From contig DBQD01000071.1 of assembly GCA_002305715.1 (NCBI GenBank), forward strand, positions 43,908-107,907: a stretch of DNA of 64,000 nucleotides, in the 5' to 3' direction. The DNA is from Proteiniphilum sp. UBA1403 (GTDB taxonomy: Bacteria; Bacteroidota; Bacteroidia; Bacteroidales; Dysgonomonadaceae). The position numbers and the translations under genes were made by a program. The notes under the pieces were generated by a model that saw only the letters and a list, made by a program, of their open reading frames with translations, was not told the origin of the DNA and ran no database searches. Positions 44,321 through 54,600 of this stretch are shown one piece after another. Position 1 is the first letter of the stretch, and every line of letters begins with the position of its first letter.

Positions 44321-47300
44321 ATGAAGAAAAACAACACCTTGGGTAAGAATTTAACCTCAAAAGTACCCATTAAACATTTATTATTGATTATGCGAACGAC
44401 CTTTATTCTACTATTCACATGTGTCTTTTGCGCAATGGCCGAAGTTGGGTTTACACAAAATGCCAGGGTAACCATTAATAAGCGAAATGCGACGATTAAA
44501 GAGGTAATCAATGAAATTGAAAAGCAATCAGATTATTTGTTTATTTACAATAACAAAGTAAATACAAATGCAAAAGTTTCCATTAGAGCCAAGCAAACAG
44601 CTGTCTCAGAGGTATTGAATTCAATTTTAAAAAAGAATGATATCGATTATTCCATGGAAGGAAATCATATCATTCTCGCTGCAATTGAAAAAACAGATCA
44701 GAGTGAACCGGAATTGGTTACACAGCAACAAAAAAAACAATTGTCCGGAATTGTTGTGGATGAACAGGGTACTCCGATCATTGGTGCTAATATTATAGAA
44801 GTAGGAACAGCAAACGGAACGGTTACCGACCCTAATGGCCGTTTTGAATTACAGGTTGCCGACAATGCAATCATCAGGGTCTCTTATATAGGTTTTCTTG
44901 ACCAAGAGATAAACATAACCGGTAGAAATAATATCACAATCTCTTTAGTTGAAGATACACAAGCTCTCGACGAATTGGTGGTTGTGGGTTATGGCGTGCA
45001 GAAGAAGAGACTCATTACCGGTGCCAATGTTTCAGTAGGAAGTGAAACACTCCAAAGTCAGCACTCTATAAATGCCCTTGAAGCTATGCAGGCTTATGCG
45101 CCCGGTGTGAACATCACGCAAGCATCTGGTATGCCGGGTGAAGGGTTTCAGGTGAACATCCGTGGACTTGGCACCATTGGTAATTCAGCTCCTCTATATG
45201 TGATTGATGGTGTTGCCGGTGGAGACATCAACACCTTAAATCCATCTGATATTGAATCGATTGACGTACTTAAAGATGCTGCCTCTGCAGCAATATATGG
45301 TGCACGTGCCGCAAACGGTGTAATCTTGGTTACGACGAAAAGTGGTCGTAAAGGTCGGATTGAAGTAACGTATGATGGCTACTATGGTGTTCAAAATGTG
45401 GCTAAGATGCCCAAACTGCTGAATGCCAAGCAGTACATGGAAATTTACAACGAAGAACGTACAATAGCTCAGAACAATCCGGATGCTGCAATTGATTTTT
45501 CAACAAAAATACCCGGTCTGTATCAAAAGATCATGAACGGCCAGTGGAATGGTACTAACTGGATGGAAGAAATCCGTAATAAAAATGCTCCTATCCAGAA
45601 TCATTCGATCAATCTGTCTGGAGGTTCAGATCAGTCGGTCTTCTCTTTGGGATTCTCTTATACTTCACAGGAGGGTATCCTCGGTAAGCCGGTAGAACCA
45701 CATATCGACCGATATACCGTACGTTTGAACAGCGATCATGTGATCTACAAAAACAACGGTATAGATGTGATTAAAGTGGGTGAAACATTCAATTACAGTT
45801 TTCGTCAACGTTCAGGTATCGCCATAGGCGGCATGTATTACAACGATATTCGCAACATGCTTACCGGTAGTCCGCTGGTGCCTGCATACAACGACAAAGG
45901 TGAATTTTTTGCACGTGACGATGTGAAAGCTTCCGGAATTGAAAGTCTCTCCTCTCGTCTCTACAATCCGTTGGCCCAGATGGCTCTCAACAGAGGTATG
46001 AATGAAACACAGAATTACAACATCAACAGCAATGCATATCTGGAAATCCAACCGGTTAAGAATCTGGTTTTCAGAAGTAGTTTTGGCTACCGGATGTTTG
46101 CAGATGCATACAGAAGTTATCAGCCGGCTTATGACCTTGCGGGAGATGCCACCCTTAGTCCCGGACGAATTATTCAGTCGGGTGGCACTGGGTATAACTG
46201 GACAATCGACAATACGATCAACTACAAGTTAAAGAAAGATGAGCATAATCTCGATATATTGATAGGTCAATCAGCCGAAAAGATTGGCTTCGGTATGAAT
46301 ATGAACGTCACCAATGCCTATCCAACATTTGTAGGATTTGAGCATGCTTATCTCAGCAACACAGACGGTATTACCTCTGGTGTGACCAGCATTGCCGGTG
46401 GACCACACAAACAGGAAGCACTTGCATCCTTCTTCGGAAGGGTAAACTACGACTACAAAGAGAAGTACATGCTGACTTTGGTGATGCGTGCCGACGGTTC
46501 TTCCAACTTTGCCAAGGGTAACCAGTGGGGTTATTTCCCATCCATCTCTGCCGGTTGGGTGCTGACTGAAGAGGAGTTTATGGCAGATAATGGTGCTTTA
46601 AACTTCCTGAAGTTGCGCGCTAGCTGGGGACAAAATGGTAATCACGACATTGATCCATTCCAGTACTTGAGTCTTATTGCGTTCAATCCGGAAAATAATT
46701 ACCGTTTCGGAAGCGATCGCAACAAGATGCAATTGGGTGGATTCCCATCCATCCTCCCCAACCCCGATGTAACATGGGAAACGTCGGAACAGCTCAACAT
46801 CGGTTTTGATGCCTATTTCTTCAACTCCAGATTACAGACCTCATTCGATTTCTATAACAAAATCACACGCGACTGGCTGTTGCGTCAACCTGTTGCCGAC
46901 ATCCAAGGTCCACAGGGAGCATTCGTGAATGCCGGTGATATTGAGAATAAGGGATTTGAGTTAGGTTTAAAATGGAACGACAAGATTGGGTCACTAAACT
47001 ATGGAGCTCATTTCAACTTATCTCGAAACGAAAACAAGGTAACCCGTATGGGCGACAACAGTGGCTTTATTGAAAGTAATCCCAACGTCATCTCACAAGG
47101 AACAGATCCAGTTTGGCGCGTACAGGTGAATTATCCGGTTGGCTACTTTTATGGTTTCAAAACAGAGGGTGTCTTCCAAAATCAACAGCAAATCAGTAGT
47201 TGGACGAAAGGTTTCCTCCAGACAGATCCAAAACCGGGTGATCTAATTTTCTCTGACACCAACGGCGACAACCAGGTAACACCAGACGACAAGACACTGA

Positions 47301-47806
47301 TTGGTAATCCTCATCCTAAGTTCCGTACCGGATTTGGTATTAACCTAGGATATAAAGGCTTTGACTTTGCTATTACAGGAAAGGGTGCATTTGGTCACCA
47401 GATTCTACGTTCATACCGTTCACATGCCGACAACGAGTTCCACAACTATACCACTGAGATTCTGGGACGTTGGACAGGTGAAGGCACCTCTAACAGGCTA
47501 CCCCGTCTGACTGCTGGTAACGGTGTTAACCGTATGACTGTATCTGACCTCTATATAGAAGATGGTGATTTTGTACGCATCCAAGATATCACATTGGGTT
47601 ATGACTTCAAGACTGTTTTCCCCAAATTACCATTCGGACAGGCACGTCTATATGTTACAGGTCGTAATCTACTCACCTTTACCAGCTACCCGGGAATGGA
47701 TCCTGAAGTTGGTTATGGTGACTCACAACCATTTGTATCCGGTATCGATTTAGGATTCTATCCTTCCCCATCTAGTATACTTGTAGGTGTCAATCTGAAA
47801 TTTTAA
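44321..47806 (+). CDS. SusC/RagA-type TonB receptor with STN domain (PUL 2)
   Basis: A 1161-residue outer-membrane receptor. A signal segment (MRTTFILLFTCVFCAMAEVG, after ~23 polar residues) is followed by an STN domain (~45-125: ARVTINKRNATIKEVINEIE), a CarboxypepD_reg-like domain (~140-225: LSGIVVDEQGTPIIGANIIE), a TonB-box-like ELVVVGYG, a plug (GLGTIGNSAPLYVIDG, AASAAIYGARAANGVILVTT) and a 22-strand-type barrel ending SILVGVNLKF. With SusD it imports an oligosaccharide; the STN domain means it also signals to FecR. The substrate is not predictable because no enzyme is encoded with it. susD follows after 15 bases. Confidence 0.96.
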   Translation: MKKNNTLGKNLTSKVPIKHLLLIMRTTFILLFTCVFCAMAEVGFTQNARVTINKRNATIKEVINEIEKQSDYLFIYNNKVNTNAKVSIRAKQTAVSEVLNSILKKNDIDYSMEGNHIILAAIEKTDQSEPELVTQQQKKQLSGIVVDEQGTPIIGANIIEVGTANGTVTDPNGRFELQVADNAIIRVSYIGFLDQEINITGRNNITISLVEDTQALDELVVVGYGVQKKRLITGANVSVGSETLQSQHSINALEAMQAYAPGVNITQASGMPGEGFQVNIRGLGTIGNSAPLYVIDGVAGGDINTLNPSDIESIDVLKDAASAAIYGARAANGVILVTTKSGRKGRIEVTYDGYYGVQNVAKMPKLLNAKQYMEIYNEERTIAQNNPDAAIDFSTKIPGLYQKIMNGQWNGTNWMEEIRNKNAPIQNHSINLSGGSDQSVFSLGFSYTSQEGILGKPVEPHIDRYTVRLNSDHVIYKNNGIDVIKVGETFNYSFRQRSGIAIGGMYYNDIRNMLTGSPLVPAYNDKGEFFARDDVKASGIESLSSRLYNPLAQMALNRGMNETQNYNINSNAYLEIQPVKNLVFRSSFGYRMFADAYRSYQPAYDLAGDATLSPGRIIQSGGTGYNWTIDNTINYKLKKDEHNLDILIGQSAEKIGFGMNMNVTNAYPTFVGFEHAYLSNTDGITSGVTSIAGGPHKQEALASFFGRVNYDYKEKYMLTLVMRADGSSNFAKGNQWGYFPSISAGWVLTEEEFMADNGALNFLKLRASWGQNGNHDIDPFQYLSLIAFNPENNYRFGSDRNKMQLGGFPSILPNPDVTWETSEQLNIGFDAYFFNSRLQTSFDFYNKITRDWLLRQPVADIQGPQGAFVNAGDIENKGFELGLKWNDKIGSLNYGAHFNLSRNENKVTRMGDNSGFIESNPNVISQGTDPVWRVQVNYPVGYFYGFKTEGVFQNQQQISSWTKGFLQTDPKPGDLIFSDTNGDNQVTPDDKTLIGNPHPKFRTGFGINLGYKGFDFAITGKGAFGHQILRSYRSHADNEFHNYTTEILGRWTGEGTSNRLPRLTAGNGVNRMTVSDLYIEDGDFVRIQDITLGYDFKTVFPKLPFGQARLYVTGRNLLTFTSYPGMDPEVGYGDSQPFVSGIDLGFYPSPSSILVGVNLKF

Positions 47807-47821
47807 AACATCCAGATAATT

Positions 47822-49558
47822 ATGAAAAAAATAATATATATAATCCTTATTGCGCTATTTTTTATCGGTTGCGACGATTTTTTGAGTTACACCCCGCTAA
47901 CCGATAAGACTTCGTCTAATTTTCCAAGTACAAGTGATGAGGTAGCACAAATGATGGCCGGTATCTACACCACCATGAACAATGAACATCAACTCACCGA
48001 CATGAGCTACCTCTTTGTATGTGAAGTTGCCAGTGATGAAAAATTGGGTGGTGGTGGCGTGAACGACGTAAAGGCTCAGGCATACGAAGCTTTTATGTAT
48101 TCTGACCCCGATATGCTTAGCCATAACTGGGAAACCACCTATGAGGGAATTCACCGTGCTAATTTTGCAATTGAGAAGCTCGATGCTCTGCCAGATGGCA
48201 TTATATCGGAAGAAGAAAAGAGCCAGAACAAAGGAGAAGCTCTCTTCTTGCGTGCATTCTTTTACCATCGCCTAGCTACACTCTACGGAAGTGTACCCTT
48301 AAAAGTCACTACCGAGATGGCCGATTTGGGCGGAGCCACTGCTGAAGAGATTTTTGGACAAATAGCGTCCGATTTGAAGGCTGCAATCAGCTTATTACCC
48401 AACAAACCATATAGTGCCACCGTTGAAGGTCATGCTACCCGCTGGGCTGCTCAAGCAATGATGGCAAGGGTATGGCTATTCTACACAGGTTTTTACCAGA
48501 AACCCGATTTGCCACTGGCTGAAGGCGGCAGTGTAACAAAGCAGGAGGTAATAAGCATGTTGGGTGAAAGCATCAACAACAGTGGTCATGTTCTGGTGGG
48601 TGATTTCCATGAATTGTGGCCCTATACCAATGAATTAACCATTCAGGACTACCCCTATATTCAAGAATATATGGCCAAAACGGGCAAGACATTGAAATAT
48701 GCCAGCGACAATGGAGCCCGCAACCCGGAAACAGTATTTGCGCTACAGTTCTCCAATTTTGCAGACTGGGATGTGCGTAGAGGTTATGCCAACCAATACC
48801 AACTCTACTTTGCACTGCGTGGACTACAACCCTTGGCCAACACCTATCCGTTTGCTGGAGGTTGGGGTCAGGGTAATTCAATTCCAAAGGTTGTTGTGGA
48901 TCAATGGCTGGCTGAAGAACCGAATGATCCAAGACTCTGGGCATCGGTACTCGATATTGCAGCCGAACTACCTAATTATGCAAAAGGTCAGTGGGACTTT
49001 GTAATGGAAAGTAACTACTGGGGTAAGAAATACAATGGTATCTCAGCCCGTCAAGGCAATAACTATTACAATGATTACAGTGTAATCATGTATGGCAACA
49101 AAGACAACCAGCAGTTGTCGCATGGTGACGATCTGATCTTGATTCGCTTTGCCGATGTGTTACTTATGATGTCTGAACTGACCGAAGATGCACAATATAT
49201 GAACCGCGTTCGTCGTCGTGCAGGTCTCGATGACAAGCCCTATTCTTTGGAAAACATCCAAAAAGAACGTCGCTATGAGTTGGCTTTCGAAGGTCTCCGT
49301 TGGAACGACATGCGTCGTTGGGGTGCAACCTACACAAAGAATGCATTAGAGTCGCAAATTGGTGCTCCAATCTACAACTTCGGCAATCCGGCTGTATTCA
49401 ATGGCGTTATTAAAAATATGAACTACAGTGCACGCTATGATGAGACCAAAGGATTCTTCCCCATTCCACAGTCGCAAATCAATCTCTCAAATGGTCTGTT
49501 AGAGCAAGTTGCAGGGTATGGCGACGGAAAGGGACTCTATCCTGGTTTTAGCAATTAA
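47822..49558 (+). CDS. SusD/RagB-type glycan-binding lipoprotein (PUL 2)
   Basis: A 578-residue surface lipoprotein (MKKIIYIILIALFFIGC, lipobox Cys at 17). SusD-like features: SNFPSTSDEVAQMMAGIYTT, KGEALFLRAFFYHRLATLYG and GSVPLKV near the N-terminus. At the C-terminus are RRYELAFEGLRWNDMRRWGA and FFPIPQSQINLSNGLLEQ. It is longer than the PUL 1 SusD mainly because of a middle insert rich in Trp/Tyr (VRRGYANQYQLYFALRGLQP), which may form the glycan site. A terminator follows 45 bases after the stop, closing PUL 2 without an enzyme gene. Confidence 0.95.
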   Translation: MKKIIYIILIALFFIGCDDFLSYTPLTDKTSSNFPSTSDEVAQMMAGIYTTMNNEHQLTDMSYLFVCEVASDEKLGGGGVNDVKAQAYEAFMYSDPDMLSHNWETTYEGIHRANFAIEKLDALPDGIISEEEKSQNKGEALFLRAFFYHRLATLYGSVPLKVTTEMADLGGATAEEIFGQIASDLKAAISLLPNKPYSATVEGHATRWAAQAMMARVWLFYTGFYQKPDLPLAEGGSVTKQEVISMLGESINNSGHVLVGDFHELWPYTNELTIQDYPYIQEYMAKTGKTLKYASDNGARNPETVFALQFSNFADWDVRRGYANQYQLYFALRGLQPLANTYPFAGGWGQGNSIPKVVVDQWLAEEPNDPRLWASVLDIAAELPNYAKGQWDFVMESNYWGKKYNGISARQGNNYYNDYSVIMYGNKDNQQLSHGDDLILIRFADVLLMMSELTEDAQYMNRVRRRAGLDDKPYSLENIQKERRYELAFEGLRWNDMRRWGATYTKNALESQIGAPIYNFGNPAVFNGVIKNMNYSARYDETKGFFPIPQSQINLSNGLLEQVAGYGDGKGLYPGFSN

Positions 49559-49603
49559 TACGTACATACTACGTAACATTTCGTTTTCTCATTTGTGATT
49601 TTA

Positions 49604-49646
49604 GAAGAGGGTTTTTCACTCAGTGAATTAACCCTCTTCACTTTTA
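49604..49646 (+). terminator. Intrinsic terminator after susD of PUL 2
   Basis: A perfect 10-bp stem (GAAGAGGGTT at 49604-49613, AACCCTCTTC at 49630-49639) is followed by ACTTTTATTT. It separates PUL 2 from the ECF gene of PUL 3. Confidence 0.8.
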
Positions 49647-49746
49647 TTTCCCTACCTCAGAAAAGTATCTGAAAATTTGCTTACTAATTAAAAATTATGT
49701 TTATTTGTTATCTTGCAATGGCCAAGACTATCAAATAATCTATTGA

Positions 49747-50301
49747 ATGGGTTCAATCGAAAAACATTGGGTAAGATTCCTGGAGAAGGGAGATGAGCCC
49801 TCTTTTTCTCTTATTTACAATATGCTTGTAGATGATCTATTCTCCTATGGGATGAGCCTTGGTTTTGAAGAGGAAACCTGCAAAGATGCCATTCAAGACA
49901 CGTTCTTCAAACTCTATACTTCCCGGAACAGTCTCAAACATGTGGAGAATATCACCGCCTACCTTTTTAAATCCTATAAACATCGTTTGATCGATATTGC
50001 CGCAAACAATACCAAAAGGGAACCACTCGACCACAGAGTAGAGTCTTTTACCACCGATGTAACCATCCTGGACGACCTTATCGACATGGAAACCACCGAG
50101 ATGATAAAGAAAAAAGTAACCTCCCTACTGAGTTGCTTAACCGAGAACCAGCAGGAGGTCGTCTATCTGAAATATATGATTGGTTTACAGCACAAAGAAA
50201 TTGCTGAGATGCTCGATATTCAAGAAGAATCTGCAAGAAAAATCCTTCATAGAGCCATGGAGAAACTGCGGAAAAGTGTTAAATTTTTATTTTTTTGTTG
50301 A
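49747..50301 (+). CDS. ECF RNA polymerase sigma factor (PUL 3)
   Basis: A 184-residue ECF factor. Region 2: FSLIYNMLVDDLFSYGMSLG and CKDAIQDTFFKLYTSRNSL. Region 4: LTENQQEVVYLKYMIGLQHK with HTH IAEMLDIQEESARKILHRAM. It differs clearly from the other two ECF factors in the window, so cross-talk is not expected from sequence alone. FecR follows 23 bases downstream. Confidence 0.92.
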   Translation: MGSIEKHWVRFLEKGDEPSFSLIYNMLVDDLFSYGMSLGFEEETCKDAIQDTFFKLYTSRNSLKHVENITAYLFKSYKHRLIDIAANNTKREPLDHRVESFTTDVTILDDLIDMETTEMIKKKVTSLLSCLTENQQEVVYLKYMIGLQHKEIAEMLDIQEESARKILHRAMEKLRKSVKFLFFC

Positions 50302-50324
50302 TACCTGTCCACGAAAATTAAATA

Positions 50325-51554
50325 ATGCCGTCACTACATAAAGGCATTATGATGGACGATACAAACAATATTGGTCACAATAGAGATAGTTTCCTTCAAG
50401 ATGAGGATTTTATCAGCTGGAGACTCTTTCAAACGAAAGAATCGGAGGAGTATTGGGCTAAGTTCCGAAAAGAGAACCCACATCTGGAAGAATCCCTTCA
50501 AGAAGCAATTGGCATTTTTGATACGGTAAAAATCAACTATTACAACTTACCCAGTCGCGAGAAGGAAAATATGTATAAGATTATCCTTCACAACATCCGG
50601 AATTACAAAAAACGTCGTCTCATCACACGTTTTGTCACTGTGGCTGCGGTATCGCTCATCGCCATCTTATCGACCTTCTTCGTGCTGCAGATGAAAAATG
50701 CCACTCATCAAAACAGTCTTATCGAACATGATATGTTTGTTGGACAAACACTTCCCGAGGAGGAGATCTACCTCATAACAGGCAACAAAAAAACAAAGTT
50801 GTTACAGAACTCACATATCGGACTAACCGAAGATGGCAAAGCCACCATTTCAGACAGTAGCAACACAAAAAAAGAATTACTACTTGCCCGCACCGAGCTT
50901 AACAGACTGGTTGTGCCCTATGGTAAAAGAACATATATTACACTTGCAGACGGATCAGAGGTATGGTTAAATTCGGGCACCCAACTCGATTTTCCGTCTG
51001 AATTCAATGGAAAGACACGCGAAATTCATGTTGATGGCGAAATTTACATCGACGTGGTCCCCAATGAGAAAATGCCTTTTATCGTACATGCTCAGGAGAT
51101 GCATATACGAGTAATGGGTACCTCATTCAACCTATCTGCATACCGCGACGATGTCAAAAAGACCATTGTATTGGTAGAGGGGAAGGTTACAGTTGAACAT
51201 GGAGAGAGAAAACTAGCAGAGCTGTTTCCCAATGAAAAGATTGATGTTTCGGAGAACACTGTTTCGAAAGAGCTGGTCAACACATCGGAATACATCAGTT
51301 GGAAAAAAGGGGTATTGGAATTTAACGAGACACCTATGTCGGAGATACTCAAAAAAGTGGGTCGTTATTACAATGTGCAATTTGAGGGAGCCACAGCCGG
51401 CAAACTGAACGACCAGACTTTATCGGGTAAGTTGTTTCTGTCGAATAACCTGGACAGCGTAATGACATCGGTATCCATACTTTCCTCTACCATCTATCGA
51501 AGAGAGAACAACAAAATAATATTCGGTGAAAAAAAGCAAGAGCCTATGGAATGA
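50325..51554 (+). CDS. FecR-type anti-sigma factor, long form (PUL 3)
   Basis: A 409-residue regulator, ~85-100 residues longer than the other two. It has an extended cytoplasmic N-terminal domain (DEDFISWRLFQTKESEEYWA), a membrane helix at ~103-123 (FVTVAAVSLIAILSTFFVLQ) and a spacer. The FecR core follows (VVPYGKRTYITLADGSEVWL, IHVDGEIYIDVVPNEKMPFI, VMGTSFNLSAYRDD), then the C-terminal domain (SEILKKVGRYYNVQFEG). Start could also be the ATG at 50349 or 50352. The long form occurs with the LuxR-HTH-like ECF group. Confidence 0.92.
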   Translation: MPSLHKGIMMDDTNNIGHNRDSFLQDEDFISWRLFQTKESEEYWAKFRKENPHLEESLQEAIGIFDTVKINYYNLPSREKENMYKIILHNIRNYKKRRLITRFVTVAAVSLIAILSTFFVLQMKNATHQNSLIEHDMFVGQTLPEEEIYLITGNKKTKLLQNSHIGLTEDGKATISDSSNTKKELLLARTELNRLVVPYGKRTYITLADGSEVWLNSGTQLDFPSEFNGKTREIHVDGEIYIDVVPNEKMPFIVHAQEMHIRVMGTSFNLSAYRDDVKKTIVLVEGKVTVEHGERKLAELFPNEKIDVSENTVSKELVNTSEYISWKKGVLEFNETPMSEILKKVGRYYNVQFEGATAGKLNDQTLSGKLFLSNNLDSVMTSVSILSSTIYRRENNKIIFGEKKQEPME

Positions 51555-51574
51555 AACTGTTGATAAAAAAAAGT

Positions 51575-51604
51575 GATCGGACAATGGTGGCACATTATCC
51601 GATC
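51575..51604 (+). promoter_or_regulatory. Leader hairpin before susC of PUL 3
   Basis: GATCGGA/TCCGATC and AATG/CATT pair around one C-A mismatch with a six-base loop. It lies 59 bases upstream of the susC start. It has no T-run and its position matches that of the PUL 2 leader hairpin. Confidence 0.45.
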
Positions 51605-51663
51605 GGATGAAAATTAATTTACAAATAATCCTAAATCTCGTAAACTAAATTCAAAACAAATGT

Positions 51664-54600
51664 ATGGAAGAAATTATTAAATCTAAACAATTTGCATTGA
51701 AAAAATGCAGTCTAAGTTTAAAAATCATGAAGTTATCAGTTCTACTGTTATTCATTGGCATTTTTAGCCTATCTGCCGAAAACGTATATACCCAACAAAA
51801 AGAACTTTCGCTCGATCTGAAAAACGTGCATATAAGCAAAGCTATCGCTGAGATTGAAAGAACGAGTGATTATGTTTTTCTTATCACAGATGAAGCAAAA
51901 AGAGAGCTCAATAAAAAAACCTCAGTACGAGCAGACAAGGAAAGTATTCAGAATATTCTGGAAACAATCTTGAAAGGCACCAACCTCGGTTATAGCGTGG
52001 TGGAGAGACAGGTCTCTCTCTATAAAAGTGCAAGTTCTAAAGCCAGCGACAGAAATGTTACGGTAATAGAAGAGCCCAAACAACAAAAGAAAGATATTTC
52101 CGGTAAGATTACCGATAAAGAAGGAATACCCATTATTGGTGCCAACGTACTGGAAATAGGCACTTCCAACGGAACGGTGACAGATATGGATGGCAATTTC
52201 TCCCTACAGGTAGAAGAGAATGCGGTCTTAAAAATTTCCTACATTGGATATCTTTCACAAGAAATTTCAACTTCCGGAAGAAACAACTTCAACATCATAT
52301 TACAGGAAGATACTCAGTCGCTCGAAGAACTGGTGGTTATTGGTTACGGCAGCATGACTCGCAAAGATGTAACTAGCTCCATTACAACCGTAAGTGCTGA
52401 GAAATTAAATGTCGGTGTTTTTTCCGATCCTGCACAGCTCCTTCAAGGGAAGGTACCCGGACTGATCATCACCCAAAGTAGCAACCCCAATGGTACGCCA
52501 ACAATCACCTTGCGTGGTGCCTCAACCTTCCGTGGTGGAGCAGCACAGGAACCCTACTATGTAATTGACGGTATCCCAGGCGTTTCACTTGCCTTGGTAT
52601 CTCCCGATGATATCGAAAGCATCGACGTGCTGCGAGATGCTACAGCCACAGCCATCTATGGATCGAAGGCAGCAAATGGTGTGATCATCATCAACACCAA
52701 AAAGGGTCGTGCAGGTCACACCAACATCAACTACAGTGCGTATGTAGCAACAGATGAGATTCTGAAAAGCTGGGATGTGATGGATGGAGAACAGCTGCGC
52801 CGCTATGCCAGTCAGAACAACATAAACCTGATCAACGATCTGGGAGCAAATACCGACTGGCAAAAAGAAGTACAACGTACCGGCCTGAGTCACAACCACA
52901 ATGTATCGATTAGTGGCGGATCGGACAAAGTTTCCTATAACTCCAGCATCAACTACATGGAACGCCAAGGTGTAATAAAAGGGACCGAGATGGATCGCCT
53001 GATTGGCCGTTCTTTCCTGGAAGCAAAAGCAATGAACGACCGGCTTACACTTTCGTTCAATGTGAATACCAGCATCACCAACCGCAGCAGTGTGCCCTTT
53101 GATGTACAGGGACAGAGTGTGCTAGATGCCATGAACTACTATTCTCCACTTGTACCAGTTAGAAATGAAGATGGTAAATGGTATGAAAACAGTGGCATAT
53201 CACAGAATTACAACCCTGTGGCATTGATACACGAAAACATGTATGATACTGAAAACAAGCAGATTCAAGGTAATGCAAAAGCAACACTCGATATTACGAA
53301 AGCGCTCAAGTTCAACATGAGTCTGGCCTATCAGAATGAACAGTTCATTTTCAGTAACTACAACTCTACCCAGTCGCTTATTGCATTGGGCATGAGTGGA
53401 AGAGCCGATCGTTCTACGGTAAACAACAAGAAAAAGGTACTGGAGAGCTACTTCAACTACGATCGAACATTCAACGAAAGTCACAAGTTGGGTCTGATGG
53501 CCGGTTACTCGTGGGAAGAGAGCAACGACAACGACGGGTTCAAGTTGACAACCTACAACTTCTACGACGATGCCTTGACCTATTACAACTTGGGTATGGG
53601 AAACAAAGTCGACCTCAACGGATTGGGTCTGGGTGATGGTCGCTACATGCTCTCTACCCTTCGGATGATCTCCCTCTATGGGCGCGCCAACTACTCATTC
53701 AACAGCAAGTATATGCTACAGGCAACCATCCGCCGCGATGGCTCCTCCGCATTCGGTAAAAACAACCGATGGGCTACGTTCCCCTCAGCTTCAATGGCTT
53801 GGCGCCTTTCGGAAGAATCCTTCATTAAAGATCTAAACCTGTTCGATGACCTGAAGCTCCGCGTGGGTTACGGTGTAAGCGGTAACTCATTAGGATTTGA
53901 TGTATTTACTGCAACACAGGTTTATGGTGCTACCGGTTGGTTTGAGCATGTAACCCCATCCGGTGAAACAGTGCTTGTGCACACATTGGGACCTACTCGC
54001 AATGCCAATCCCGATTTGAAATGGGAACGCACCGGTATGTTCAATATAGGTATTGATTTCTCCTTCTTCAACAACCGATTAAACGGTACTGTGGAGCTCT
54101 ACGACAAACGCACCAAGGATCTGATTGCCGATTACCAGGTATCTACCACTCGTTATCCCTACAACTGGCTCACTGCCAATGTAGGTGAGGTAAGTAACAA
54201 AGGTATTGAACTCAGTCTGAATACAATTCCGGTACAAACCGGCAACTTCAGATGGGAGACTTCATTGAATCTTTCGCACAACAAAAACAGAGTAGAGAGA
54301 CTCTCAAACGACACCTACTCCGTCGACTATTTCGACCGCGCCAATCTCGATGCTGCAGGGTTCGCACAGGCCACCCAACAACGTGTAATGGAGGGCTTCC
54401 CCATTGGGCAGTTCTATACCTGGCAATGGGCAGGCTATAAACAAGGCGTATCGCACTTCTTTGTGTATGGCGAAAGCAATTTGAAAGACATCTATGGAGA
54501 TGACTTTGCATCAAAAGTAAGCAAACAGGCCGACGGACGTTATAAAGATAATCAAACAGGAGAACTGGTTACGACCTCAAAACCACTTTATGACGACCGT

